A DNA stretch of 40,000 nucleotides from Cryptococcus deneoformans JEC21 (GCF_000091045.1 NC_006683.1:675161-715160), one strand, 5' to 3'. Shown: positions 11,501 to 22,804, counted from the first letter of the stretch. Numbers and translations are program-made. The notes: generated by a model from the sequence alone, not told the origin.

Positions 11501-12060
11501 TTAGATAGATGACTACGTGGTCTTTGTTCGGTCAGACTCTATACCATATATTGATTTTCCCTTTTGTAACTTTCTGGTCTTTCTCATCACTATCTTGTAC
11601 ACTGCTCTCCGAGTCTGTTTGTACGAAGGTACTGAGTAAAGACCAGTTCAACACGAAGAATGCTTAACAATATGATGGGTCCAAGAGGTACTACAGGAAA
11701 ATTGACACATGGGAGGGATACGAGCTATGTGGGGCATGGGAGCGATGGGAAGATGGGAGCGATGGGGGGATGAGAGTGATGAGTGATGGGGGGATGAGAG
11801 TGATGGGGGGATGGGAGTGATGGGGAAGATGAGTGGGATTGGCAAAGCCGACCAAGCCGCAAAAATGGGAAGCATTGGGTCAGAGGAAGCGCGTGATGAG
11901 TGAGGTTGAGATATTTCTCGCATCAATTTGTTAGATACCCAAGAACCGGTCGTTATGAATTACATATGTGGGAAGAAACTGCAAATAGTAATCATACCTT
12001 GAAACGATCGAAAACATTTAGGGCACTTACAGCATGGACACAATTTCATCATGAAGGAAT
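11501..12060. other. 3' region and minisatellite-bearing intergenic DNA
   Basis: Apart from the G-rich minisatellite at about 11705-11840, I see no gene. Confidence 0.4.
11705..11840. repeat. G-rich minisatellite (GATGGGGGGATGAGAGT-like units)
   Basis: Imperfect units of GATGGGAAGATGGGAGC and GATGGGGGGATGAGAGT are repeated head to tail, interleaved with GATGAGT. The unit is about 8 or 17 bases (GATGGGNN-type octamers), and the G and C strands are strongly asymmetric. Confidence 0.85.
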
Positions 12061-12495
12061 CATATTCTCATATTCTTCCCAAGACGGCAATACTGTTTCC
12101 ACATCTGCTTTGCCAGTTTATCCCTCCCTTCTCCAGATTTATTTCTAATCTGTGCAGCAGTTTTTCCCATGTGCTCACCCCACCCCTCCCTGCCTCTTTT
12201 GCTTCTTCAGAGGCCCGCATGCTCTCCTGCTTTCTCTTCGGGTCGTTCGCCTCATAAAGTTGATGGGATCGGCTAGTCCGAGCTTCGTGTGCCTCAAAGA
12301 TGGAAGGAAGGAATTCTTCGCCGTGAAGGTCCAAGCCCTCTTTCGAGATGATGATATTGTCATGTGTAGGATACGGCGGGCAGCCGAGATGGCCCCAATC
12401 TGGTGACCTATAGTGTAACGGCACCCTTGCTTGACTATGGGGAATCTCTCCTTCAGCACGCCAAAGATTCTCTCGATAACACTGGGGGCTAAGAC
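12060..12495 (-). pseudogene. PIF/Harbinger transposase C-terminal relic
   Basis: Reading the minus strand from 12495, the frame gives VIERIFGVLKERFPIVKQG, then CRYTIGHQIGAISAARRILH. It then shifts frame to NIIISKEGLDLHGEEFLPSI, and near 12110-12065 a third frame gives RDKLAKQMWKQYCR. ERxFGVLKxRF, the ALHN-like ILHN position and the C-terminal RDxxAxxMWxxY are the standard tail of PIF/Harbinger (DDE_Tnp_4) transposases. Two frameshifts and the absence of the upstream DDE domain show a truncated, dead copy. The break lies close to 12500, just before the copy-B repeat. Confidence 0.75.
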
Positions 12496-12626
12496 CCCTG
12501 TGTATACAGTTGAATAAACAGTCGATCCTGGATCATTCGCAGTAGTTGGTTGGCAACCACCCCAGCCTCTACTTAATATACCAGAACATCTTTTTCATCT
12601 CGAGATTTCTCATCGCCCTTATTACA

Positions 12627-12975
12627 ATGAACTCCTTCTAGACTGCCATTAGTACGGAGGTGTTGAGGGAATATTCCTTCTCAATGATCCTGAACATCTC
12701 CTACCCCACCCAAGCTCCCGAACAGCCCAAGAAAGGGACTGACCCCACCGACCTCATCGGCAACCTCTATTACATCATCTACACTTTCTACACTCCCACA
12801 GAGACCTTCAAGTGCTCGTTCGACGATATCATCGAATCCGACTCCCTCACTGCGGCCCTGAAAACCTACCTGCAGGTCACGCCATGGGTTCCCGCCCATC
12901 CTCGAGCGCTTCACCACTTAAGGCTTCTGGACGCCGCTTACATCCCAAGGAGGGTGATGTAAGGGTACAGAGGAA
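12627..12975 (+). pseudogene. Copy B of the small unrecognised protein family, frameshifted
   Basis: The frame at 12660-12890 reads ISYPTQAPEQPKKGTDPTDL, then PTETFKCSFDDIIESDSL and LKTYLQVTPWVP. This aligns with copy A (PTETLYRSFDDILDSDF, LQAYLHVTPWVP). Copy B then lacks two bases relative to copy A (GTTCCCGCC--CATCCTCGAGCG), so its frame runs past the expected stop. The upstream ATGAACTCCTTCTAG has an immediate stop. Nucleotide similarity continues about 45 bases past the stop to GATGTAAG. This is a diverged, probably dead duplicate. Confidence 0.6.
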
Positions 12976-13528
12976 CGAGGGTAGGAGGAAGACGGGGAAG
13001 TAGATCTGCGTGCCGAGGAGAGAGAAGGGGGGGGGGCGGGGGGGGGGGGAGGGGGAGGTAGAAGGAGAGAGGAAGAGAAGGAGGACCATACAAAGAGACT
13101 GTAAAAAGGTCTTCGCAGAGGATGCAGGGAAAATATGGGGAAGATAAGTCAGTTTTTAAAGCTCGAAAAGATGTAAAAGGAGTTGCCATTCGAGTAGTAA
13201 AATGATCGCCCAAGCAGCTTAGTCTTCTAAAACTCTTCAGTCTAGCAACCACACCATCTACACATAGCGCTCCAAGTACGCTTGAATACAAACGACCGAG
13301 AACACGAAACTGAAGTATCATCAAGTGTTCTCCGGCCTCTACGAGGACAGTGACGCTGCTTCGATGCCACAAAATCCATATATGTTTTCATGAGCTTACT
13401 TAGTATACTTCTGTTTTCCCTTTACCAATATTGAAGAAGACTAGATTTCTATAGCAGATACGTACACTTTCTATACATCTGGATTATACTACAAGGTAGA
13501 ATAAGTCGCGATATTACTATACATTCTC
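12976..13528. other. Intergenic; holds poly-G tract
   Basis: Contains the G-rich tract at 13026-13060 and the 3' region of the epoxide hydrolase gene. No gene seen. Confidence 0.5.
13026..13060. repeat. Poly-G low-complexity tract
   Basis: Runs of ten and twelve G separated by a single C, then AGGGGGAGG. It sits in a longer purine-only stretch downstream of copy B. Confidence 0.9.
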
Positions 13529-15027
13529 TCAGTAATTACCTTTGTACTTCTCCCACTGCGAGTGTACAAACTCCTCTATATCCGCCCACAACAATTCTGG
13601 CTTTTCGAGAGCAGCAAAATGACCCCCCTAGAGAATATTATAATCATTAGCACAGTAGGCTGGATCCTTCTTCGCACACAGCAGTCGTGACTCACGGATT
13701 CATGTTTCTTAGACCAAACCATATTGGATTGCGCCTTGACCCACTCGGCAGGTATCTCGACGATCTCTTTGGGGAACTGGCTGTAGCCCAGAGGACATTT
13801 CTGGTAAGAAGCTTGTTTGGCACTTTCATGGCGTTTAGCACCAAGGCCCTTTGTAAATTAGATGGTCAGCCTAGTCGCCCGTTGTAAGTTTGGACAGGAT
13901 CACTCGCATATCTGTATGTGTAAATCGACGTCGTGAAACAATCAGTGAACCAATAAAGGCTTGTCATTGTCAAAATTGTTTCCTCACTTGGGGACTCATC
14001 AGTCCACTCGAGGAATTTCTCGCCGACCCATGCTAGTAAGCTGAGTGGATTGGAGCCTACTACCAAGCCTACAGTGGCTGGTCGAGTAGAATGCTCGAGA
14101 GCGTATCCAAACTTCTGCAGTAGCTCAAGAAGATCTTCAGCAGAGGGCGGTGAAGCCTCTTGTCCAGGAGAGCCTGGAGAGGGAAGTGGGCGAGGAGGAG
14201 GGTTAGAGTAATTGACGTGAATGACTTTAACTTCTTCAGCAATTTCTCATCGTGAATGATCGAGAAGAAACTTACTTTTGCAAGCTGGGTACTTGGCACC
14301 AAGTTCGTTCGTCACGTAGCTCCCAATATCACCGCCTTGGGCAACATAGCCGTCTCCGAAACCTAGGCCCTCCATTAGACCATTGAAGAGATACCCAACA
14401 TCGGTCACATTGAATTCTCGATCATTAGGAGGAGGTGTAGAGAAAAGCCATCCGGGAAGGGATGGTACGATCAAATGGAACCTTGGTGGGTTTCGTTAGC
14501 TCTGGCTTGCCAATAAATGGATTCAACCTCACGGAAGATCCTCAGGACTATATTTCTTCTTCACCATCTCCATCATTGGAACGAATTCGTAAAAGCTACC
14601 TGGCCAGCCGTGACTGAGGATGATAGGGATTGCGACCTTCTTTTTCGAGAAAAGGGCGGTAAAATGGATTGAAAATACCGAACCATCTGAGTTTTTTACC
14701 TTTGCCTTGAACGCAGGAAGAGAATTGATTCGCTCTTCTTGTTTCCGCCTGTGATATGCATCAACGGCTTCCCTTCGCTTGATTACTTGTCGTCGTGAAG
14801 ACGCAGACCCACCAGTCCTGTTTGATCCATTCATCTTTCATATTCACCAGCCATTTCCTCGTTATTCCAAATTTGTTCTCCTGTGCAGAGACATTCTCAT
14901 AGCTTTCTTTGGCAATTCTGGTAGATTTGAGTAGATTGAGGAGCTCATTGAGATTCTCATGGGGTACGGATAGTTTGAAGGGCTCGACAGGAATGGTCGG
15001 CTTGTGGGGAAGGTCTGAATACGACAT
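13529..15027 (-). CDS. Epoxide hydrolase (EHN + alpha/beta hydrolase), 6 exons
   Basis: Exons: 15027-14813, 14748-14533, 14481-14276, 14224-13908, 13848-13696, 13627-13529; phases close to 401 aa, the family's normal length. It would hydrolyse epoxides to diols. The N-terminal EHN region has IKQDWRKQEERINSLPAF. The oxyanion-hole HGWPGS is at 118-123, the nucleophile elbow GGDIGS at 193-198 (Asp195; Ile replaces the us­ual Trp), and the charge-relay GGHFAALEKPELLW carries His372. LYWFTDCFTTSIYTYRY and GYSQFPKEIVEIPAEW match the cap and late core. No membrane anchor or signal peptide is seen at the start, so it looks soluble. The fourth intron (13907-13849) fits best as GC-AG. The acceptor of exon 4 could be 6 bases upstream. 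Confidence 0.88.
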
Positions 15028-15728
15028 GCTGATTTTGCTTCTTAGTTGGTTCGGAAAAGCAGGACAGTGCTCTTTGTTCTGTGGATTGAAGCGCCTTCTT
15101 CTGTTGCAGCTTGACTATCACTCTATACGATCACCAACCAACCTACTATGCGTAGTCGTCGTTTGTTTGTCAGCATCTTGCTTCGCCGTGTGTCGTCCCG
15201 TTTGGCGGCAAGTATGTATACCATCTCCTGATGGTGCCTTATTTATGTCATAGGCGGGTAGGCGGGTGTCCCCGATCAAGATCGGCATTCACCGCCTCGC
15301 CGATCGTTTTCGTTCTGGCCCTTCTTGCGTCCACTACCTTCCTGTCGCCTCTTGAGTTCCGCTCCTGCCGGTTGACTCGCATTTACGATTTATACTAATA
15401 ACTGTACGTACTTCTCGTCCTGACGTTTTCCTTCTCATCTCCGTTTTGATACTCTTACCTGTAATCTATAGTTGTTTGTCATTTAATTCATCCTTACGAA
15501 ACTCTTGACCGCTGTCCACCTAGAAGGTGACTGTTTCACACGCCCATAACCCTGCTCGTTCAGGCAACGACGGAATTGGTCACGACTCACGTTCAATCCC
15601 ACGATTTCAATTGCCTTATACGTTCACCCCTACCTTTCACAGCTACTTTACTCAGATATACGCCTACTTTGACGGCTCAAGGAAACATTTCATAACTACG
15701 CCAACTTATCACCGCATTATATGACACC
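15028..15728. promoter_or_regulatory. Divergent promoter, epoxide hydrolase / F-box gene
   Basis: 701 bases shared by two divergently transcribed genes. The right side is pyrimidine-rich on the plus strand, as expected for a leader. No larger coding frame is supported. Confidence 0.5.
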
Positions 15729-18680
15729 ATGACCTCATTTTCCATACCACTGCCACCTCAACACACCTCATCTGTTGCGCCACTCTCAGATAGTTCATTT
15801 GCACCTCGCACTCCCCCCCGGTTCACCAGGCATCGCTCCGATACAATGCTTAGCACCTCGTCCTCCACCTCATCATCCATCTTACAGACTCCAGAAACGC
15901 CGTCAATTCTGGAAACTTTGTCCACAGGCTTGGGTTTGGGCATTCCCGCTGGGCAATCTAACCCATTAGTGCAGTCACCTAACGAATTGAGGATAAGAAG
16001 AAGAGCGAGCAGTTATGAGTTCGGTGCGTTATGGGAAGGGTCACCAGATGACCATCCAGTGGGAAAGCCTGGTCCTTCTTCGACGTTTTCAGTCGCAGGT
16101 ACAGGGTGGAGACTGTGTGACAGTCCTGAGCAGCATGGTAGAGATGATTACTTTCCGCCAGCTGCTAGTATAGCTCCAGCAAACGTGATGACCTATCAAC
16201 CGAGTCCATTACACCAACAAACACAGTCAGAGGCTCCTCGAGTCGCTGACCCTGGCTTAACAACCACCAATCCCACCCGTCCCGTGACGGCAAGACGAGT
16301 GTCTTTAAAACTCAAAGACGCAATTCGGCTCAAACTGGGAAGATCCAAATCATCCTTCAAGGTCCTCAGTCGAAAGACTCAGCGTGAGGGCGGCGAACTT
16401 TCTCATGACCAAGCATCCCAGTCGCCATCTGTAACCAGTAGTGACCCGTCCACTAGATCTCGCCGACAACGCTTGAAATCTCTCATCTCGTTCTCTCAAT
16501 CGAGCAACTTTTCTTCACAATCGGTATGTTCTGACACTCCATCCTCTGATTTGGCATTTTCTTCAGGCGGCTCGCAAGGAATCGCCTTGAGTGCACCTTT
16601 GAATGCCGATGAACGATCGCATTCATTCATTATACCGACTACAGTTGATTTCAGTGTAGAAAAGGCGATTGTTGAAGCATGCAATGAGGAAATTGGTCAA
16701 GTTGAAGAAAAAGTGGATAGGAAAGGTAAAGGCCGAGCAGTACATTCGCCACATCCCTCACGAATCCAATCCCAAACAATCGATCCTCATAGTACGTTTT
16801 ACGATCTCTCGACCCCTCTTTTAACCCAGGAACTGTCTTCTCCTCCCGATATGTGTCCCACTGAGGAGGCTGAGGAAGCGAAGCACCTTAGTTTTGAAGA
16901 AAGTCTTCCGAAAGAGCTCAAGCTTCTGGTGATGAAGAAGCTGATGGAGAGTTTTGCGGATGAAAGCTTTGGTAGGTTCACGGGTGAGTTGCTGGGAAGG
17001 ATGGAATTGATAAAGATGAGTACTGTAAGTCATAAACTTACAATAACCGGTGCCGAGTTGATCGAGTTAGGTTTCCAAATCATGGGAGGCATTATGTTTT
17101 GATGGTCAGCTGTGGCCAGCTATCAATTTAGCTGCTATTGCCCATCTCCTTCCCATCTCCATCCTTCATCGTATACTTAAGCACTCTGCGTCTTTTATTA
17201 CCGACTTTTCTCTCCGAGGGATGGACGCAGTCGGCGGCAAAATGCTTATCAAAGCTTTAGTAGGCGAGAATGTTGATATCAAGCTGTATGACCATATCGA
17301 TCTGACTCCACGACTCAATATCCAACGACTTGATTTGAGCGGGTGCAAGACTTTGACCGAAAATGATTTATGTTGGATCATTTCTTGCTGCCCCAACTTG
17401 CGCTCTCTGAATCTCAGAGGGTTATCCGCTGTGGGCCCCAAATCGATAGGCTTCATCTGGAAAATCGAAACGCTTGAAGAGATCGATGTGTCATATTGCA
17501 GAGCGCTTGAACTACCTTTTCTTTTAAGCTATATCAAACGCATTTCAGAGGTGCAAGCGAAGAACTTGCGGTCTATCAGAGCGGCCGGTCTTTTCTTCCG
17601 GAGCAACATGCTGTTATTGTCTATCATCAGACGTTGTCATAACTTGGAGAGACTTGATCTCCAAGGGTGCCACGGCTTAACCGACGACATGTTTGAAAAT
17701 TTCCACAATTACTGCATCGAGGACGACAAGTGCCTGACAAGTCTCACCCATCTCAATGTCTCAAACACCCCACTTACCCCTGCCATCTTCACTTATCTCA
17801 ACGGCCATCTCCCTAACCTGACCCATCTTGAAATGGCCAACCTCTCGGGTGCAGACAACCCGGACGACGATGACGACGGGTATGAACTGTCAAAGATGTT
17901 GAAGAGTATGCCCAAGCTACGAAAGGTGGATTTGGAAGACACCGCCGGTTTGTCAGGGGTGAGTGATATGGTGCTCGAGGCGCTGACGCCGATGGATGGG
18001 GATGTGGGGACGACGGGGTGTGAGCTGGAGGAGTTGAAGATTGGGTATGCGAGAGTATCATCAGGGGCGATCGTGGACCTTATCAAAGGCTGCAAGAAGC
18101 TCAGAGTATTGGAACTTGATGTAAGCCAAGATGATCCTCCCTTTTTTGGTTTTCTTTTTGGTCTTGTCCGACTTTTGCTGATTCTTTCGTTGATCAGAAT
18201 ACGGAAGCAAACAATACAGTCATGCGCGAATTTCTCCGCCGTTCGCATCCTTGTTCCCGGCTATCCATCATCGACTGCCATAACGTCACATCGGCTGCTT
18301 ACACTGAGATTGCAGCTTCCACCAGGGCTCGTCAGGGGTGGGAAGGATGGCCAGCTGTGCCGTTTGGTTATGATAAAGATGTGGAGATGGCTGAGAAGGC
18401 GGTGTTGAAGACGTTTTGGGGTTGGAAGAGGGTGGTAGTCCCGAAAGGGTGGGTGGAAATGAGGAACGAGGCGGAGACGATGGAGAGCCGAAAGAGAGCG
18501 CGACGCGAGCAAGCGCAAGACGCTTGTAGCTCAACAGAAGGGGAAAGTTCAGATGGTTCAAAATGGAAGGGGAAAGGGAAAGCCAAGGATGATGTTGATG
18601 GCGATTCGGGGAGAACCAGGCCGAGAATGAGGAGTAATGGTTCGATCAGCCGTGAACCTGTGGGGTGCATCATTGCATGA
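15729..18680 (+). CDS. F-box/LRR protein with C-terminal CaaX box, 3 exons
   Basis: Exons: 15729-17024, 17071-18120, 18198-18680; 942 aa. It is probably a substrate receptor of an SCF ubiquitin ligase. The first ~390 residues are Ser/Thr/Pro-rich and look disordered. The F-box follows, with LPKELKLLVMKKLM and, across the first intron, VSKSWEALCFDGQLW. Leucine-rich repeats follow: IQRLDLSGCKTLTENDL, LRSLNLRGL, LERLDLQGCHGLTDDMF, LTHLNVSNTPLT, LTHLEMANLSG. The tail is basic and ends GCIIA, a CaaX motif (small X, predicting farnesylation), with arginines just upstream (RTRPRMRS). That predicts membrane association, as for the prenylated mammalian FBXL2/FBXL20. Cryptococcus Fbp1 is an F-box/LRR protein of this kind; I cannot confirm identity. 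Confidence 0.9.
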
Positions 18681-19048
18681 TGACTCTTAACGTCGGGTAT
18701 AGGTATCATTAGTTTCAACCGCTTTAAATGGTTGGAGTTTCAAATGCCTAGTGATTTTTGTATGCCCATACGGATATGTTTTGTTGTTTACATTTTTGAG
18801 TGCAGTTAACATGTAATAATTGACATCATCCTTTTCACTGCGCCAAATATACATACAACTGTTGCAGCTCTGTCTGATTTCTAATAAACAGATATATCTC
18901 ATCATACAAGTACGTGGTGTGCAGTCTGTACCTCCTTTTCTGCACCCAATTCTTTCCCTCTACCAGAGGTTTACTTCATCACTCATCTCTTCACGTCGCA
19001 ACCTTTCCTATCGTTGAAAACCGGTTACGAACCCAAAACCCCACTTTT
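18681..19048. terminator. Convergent 3' regions of the F-box and PAP2 genes
   Basis: Two genes converge here. The sequence is AT-rich around 18760-18910 and has no coding frame, consistent with 3' UTRs and polyadenylation regions. Confidence 0.5.
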
Positions 19049-20574
19049 TTACGACGGCCGCTCAACCATCTCTACATTCTCACCGCCCGGATCTGCAAGC
19101 GTACTTTCCTGCAGATGGTTGTTATTACTCTGCGGTGGTTGTCTGTCCGACTGTATTTCCAGATCCTTTATTGTAGTTGGTGTTTGTTGAGTTTGTTGTG
19201 GTTGATATGGTTGTCGATTCCATCCATTCATATCCACAATTCCAACCGGCCCATCCGGTCCATACCCTCCGCCGGCCCTTCTCTCGCCCAAAGTCTCCAC
19301 AGGCGAAGCGGACGATTCCCTACCAAACTGAAACTGAGCCTGAGACGGCTGAAATTCGTGCTGTCGGAGCATCGCCTCTGTACTAGGTCTTGAATGGGAA
19401 TGGGAATGGAGTGGGATAGGGGGTGGATCGGATTTGGGGATCCGGGGGGAGTAGGGTTTGTATGCTACAGGGTGGGAGAGGGGCTGTTCCGGGGGTGAGC
19501 GATGGGCGGAAAGACGGGGGATGAGCGATCTTTCAGGGAAAGGGGGAAAAGGAGAAAAGGGAGCGTACAGGATAATACTGCCTATAAGCATACCACCCCC
19601 CCAACAACCCAATCACCGAACCGGCAATGACGTCGGTCGCGTGATGCCTGTAATCCATGGTTCGCGAGACTGCGACGAGGGTCGCGCAGGAAAGGGGGGC
19701 GAGGAGGAGCCATGATTTGTATGTGAATCCCTGGCGGTTATTTATTTCCATTTCTACCTCGGTGTCAGCCAAGGCCGGGATAGGAAAGAGGGAAGGAGAA
19801 GTGGGGAAGATGGAGCGTACTAGCAGCGAGGTATAGGATCAGATACCACATCCCACACCAAGCAAAACTGCTGTGTCCACTCGGAAAACTCCTGAACCCT
19901 TCGCTCAATCTCCCGTCATCTGTGGTGGTGCAGGCTGTCCAGGAGGTGAGGCCGTGGACTGGGTTGGAGGTGAGGTCGGGGGGCAGGATACAGCGGGCAA
20001 AAAGGTCGGGTCGGGGGCGGCCGACTGTTATCTGAAAGAGGGTGAACAGGTGAACGGGAGGAAGAGAGGCATACCTTGATGATATTGGTGAATGTGGCTG
20101 TCAACCCCAGACCGAGAATCAGCCCGAGGATACCATTATGTCCATCCCAGAACGATCTCCTCACAAATGCCCTGCACCCGTCCATTGTCAGCAAAGGACA
20201 CAGTCCTTCCGATGGGCCACCGGCCATGGCCGACTCACGCGACGAGGATGATGAAGACAGCAGGGACGATTCCACAGAGCACGGCTAACAGCCAGACGGG
20301 TACTCTCTCTGGGTCTGCATAAGGGTGTGCGAGGGAGGTGTCTGTCACACTGAACAGGCGGCGGTAGCCGTTAATCTTGTCGAGGAGGTAGAACAGGCCC
20401 TGCGTGGCGGTATCAGCAGGCACATGGCAGGGAAGGGGAGAAACACACCCAGAGGAGAATGGTGATTACCCAGTCGGGGGCGTAGCTGATGAATATACGC
20501 CGTCGGCGGGATCCGGCCGGGGGCGTGGTGATCGGGCGATCGGCTTGTTTCGCCCAAGGGTTGGAGAGCGCCAT
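19049..20574 (-). CDS. PAP2 lipid phosphate phosphatase (DPP1/LPP-like), 6 exons
   Basis: Exons: 20574-20449, 20399-20239, 20171-20075, 20031-19821, 19753-19569, 19483-19049; 404 aa. It should dephosphorylate diacylglycerol pyrophosphate, phosphatidate or related lipids in an internal membrane. All three PAP2 motifs are present: K128-x6-RP (ITVGRPRPD), PSGH at 178-181, and SR-x5-H-x3-D at 228-239 (SRTMDYRHHATD). Hydrophobic segments include WVITILLW, VWLLAVLCGIVPAVFIILV, GLILGLGLTATF, WYLILYLAA and WLLLAPLSCATLVAV. YAYRQYYPPLS precedes the tail; the 85-base last intron was chosen because it alone restores the tail frame. The C-terminal ~140 residues are a hydrophilic Pro/Gln/Ser-rich tail (QPQQTQQTP), longer than in yeast Dpp1. 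Confidence 0.92.
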
Positions 20575-20835
20575 TTCCACGTTCTGTCGCCAATATGGAG
20601 GGATGAAACGCAGCAGAGAGCGGAGTGCGGCGGTATATAACGGTGACTGCCTCCGCCACGTGGACCGAAAGCGGTGACGATAAAAGAGGGCAAAGGCTTG
20701 GCACACCCAGAGCTGTGCCTGCGTCCCGTGCATCTAGGCACCGCATAAACAAACCTCACACAATGGGCGTTACGTAACAACATCGCCCCCTCCCTTTCCA
20801 ACAGCATTCCAACGCAGTCAGTCTCCAGTGTATCC
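20575..20835. promoter_or_regulatory. Compact divergent promoter, PAP2 phosphatase / inositol kinase
   Basis: Only 261 bases separate the two start codons, so both genes must share promoter elements. TATATAAC lies at 20633-20640. Confidence 0.5.
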
Positions 20836-22262
20836 ATGCTAACAATGGACCTGCCACTCACCCTCGACGACCACACCCCATTCCCCCACCAGGTTGCAGG
20901 CCACCCCGGTGTCATGTCGGACTCCTCCGGCAGTCTCGTCATCAAGCCCGCCCTCCCTCGCGAAATCGCTTTTTATCAGCTGCTCTCCAACTCGGATCCG
21001 GAGGATATAGTGTGGCCGCTGAGGAAGTTTGTACCGAAGAATTATGGGACGCTGAGGCTGGAAGGGAGGGTAGGAGCTGGGGGTGGGGTTGAGACAGATT
21101 TAGATGTGAAGGATGAGATGCCAGAGGTGTGTGTCTGTGCTTCTGATACGTAGATTGACTAGACAGTGGGCTCATCATCTCTTCGGGATAGAGCGTGGTA
21201 CTGGAGAACCTGGCTTATGCGTACACCCATCCGAACATTATGGACGTTAAACTCGGTACTGTGCTGTACGCTCCCGACGCTACAGACGAAAAGAGACGAC
21301 GGATGGAACGACAGGCGAGGGAGACGACCACGTATGAGACGGGGATACGCTTAACAGGCTGCCAGGTGAATCCATCTCCATCTTTGCTCGAAAGGGAATC
21401 GGGACTAATGCGAGAGTGAAAAATCTAGACATGGCACGCCCCTACACAAAGCTACATCTCTACACCCAAATCATTCGGCAAATCCATCACACCTCCCCAA
21501 CTCTCTCTGGGCATGGTCCGTTTCTTCCCTCTCCCAACTGACTGTATCCCTTCCCTCGTCACTCTTCCCTCCCCGCCACCTACAGCTGAGGCCGTTTCGG
21601 CGAGCCATTTTCCAATACCGGCCGAGAATTCTTGTGCTTCCGTTATCCAATCTTCCACTTCCATTTCCATTCCCCCTTCTACTCCCATCGCCCCCGCCGC
21701 CCCCGCCGCCCCCGCCGCCCCCACCTCCACCAACCCCGAAAAATCACCAACGTACGAAAACCATTCCATCCCCGCTCCCACCCTCGCTCGCCTCTTAACC
21801 CTCCTCCTCCAAAAGCTCGACCACCTCACAGCCGTGCTTTCCACCCTTGAAATGCGGTTTGTAGGTGCTTCGCTGTTGGTGGTGTATGAAGGTGATCCGG
21901 CAAGGCTCGAGGCGGCGCTGGATAGGGAGGAAGCTAACGCGCAGGGAGAGAGTGGAGAGAGGGAGAAGAGAAATGGGGAGAGGTCAATGTTTAGTGATGA
22001 TGGGTCGATCGACTTTTCAGATTCGGACGAGGACTCGGACGAGGATGGAGAAGGATATGACTCGGAAGACGAGTTGGATGGAAAGAAGAAGGACGAAAGG
22101 CGAGCGAGAAAATGCCCGGCGCTAACACTTAAAATGATCGATTTCGCACATACCTGGTTAGCACAGGGGGAAGGACCGGATGAAGGGGTGTTGAAAGGGT
22201 TGAAGACGTTTAGGAGTTTGGTGGAAGAGCGGTTGGAAGAGGTTGAACGGGGTTGTGTTTGA
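20836..22262 (+). CDS. Inositol polyphosphate multikinase (IPK family), 3 exons
   Basis: Exons: 20836-21126, 21192-21365, 21429-22262; 432 aa (429 from the second Met at 20845). It would phosphorylate IP3/IP4 on the route to IP5-IP7, an Arg82/IPMK role. The diagnostic IPK motif PxxxDxKxG is PNIMDVKLG at 111-119, preceded by LENLAYAYTH. A SLL motif (GASLLVVYEGD) lies near 302 and the metal-binding IDFAHTW at 392-398, followed by GVLKGLKTFRSLVEE. Between them sit an Ala/Pro repeat (SIPPSTPIAPAAPAAPAAP) and an acidic block (DSDEDSDEDGEGYDSEDE), both lineage-type insertions and likely disordered. The N-terminal HQVAGHPGVM matches the IPK start. The antisense 291-codon frame over exon 3 is a shadow. 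Confidence 0.93.
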
Positions 22263-22800
22263 ACAGGACTCGTGTCGCAGGCAAATTCGTAGTCAATTGT
22301 AACAAAAAAAAAGATGTATCCTACCATTGATTATGTTATCTCCAGCGGTGGAAATTGCGTGGGCTGAGATCGATATCTATAGGTTGTTGAGTGAGGGTTG
22401 TGTTTGTCCGTTTTTCTCGCTGGGGGGGAGCAATTTCTTCGTGCAATTTTTTAAGATGACAAAGATGATATGTTGGCCATGGTGAGTCGGTACGACCCAA
22501 AAGGTCGAAATAAGTAAAACAAACGAAACCGACGGACGAGAACAGACGAGCATGAGACGGAATGGAGGCGTTTTGGGTAAAGCCGGGCGGCCGGCGCTGG
22601 TTATTACACCGGTACGCGGCCGGGACGAGAAAAGTGGAGGTTTCGTTTCGTCCAATCTTCGCTTTTGGTCTGCGGTTTGTTGCGGTTGGGTGGGCCAGTC
22701 ATATTTAACATCAATTATGTTGTGATTCTCCACAAAGCATACGTCGCGCAATAAGGCGGCTGCGGAGCGACATGGAGGACAGAGTGAGCTCTTAGGTTCT
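22263..22800. other. Intergenic, no gene seen
   Basis: Holds the 3' region of the inositol kinase gene. A 149-codon minus-strand open frame (22377-22826) has no conserved content. Confidence 0.4.
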
Positions 22801-22804
22801 ACTC

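Noticed and set aside
11705..11840. Possible CRISPR-like repeat array
   Set aside because: Units are contiguous and degenerate without spacers, and the host is a eukaryote; it is a minisatellite.
21452..22327. 291-codon minus-strand open frame over the inositol kinase
   Set aside because: It mirrors the codons of a well-supported kinase exon with IPK motifs on the plus strand; it is Ser-rich shadow sequence.
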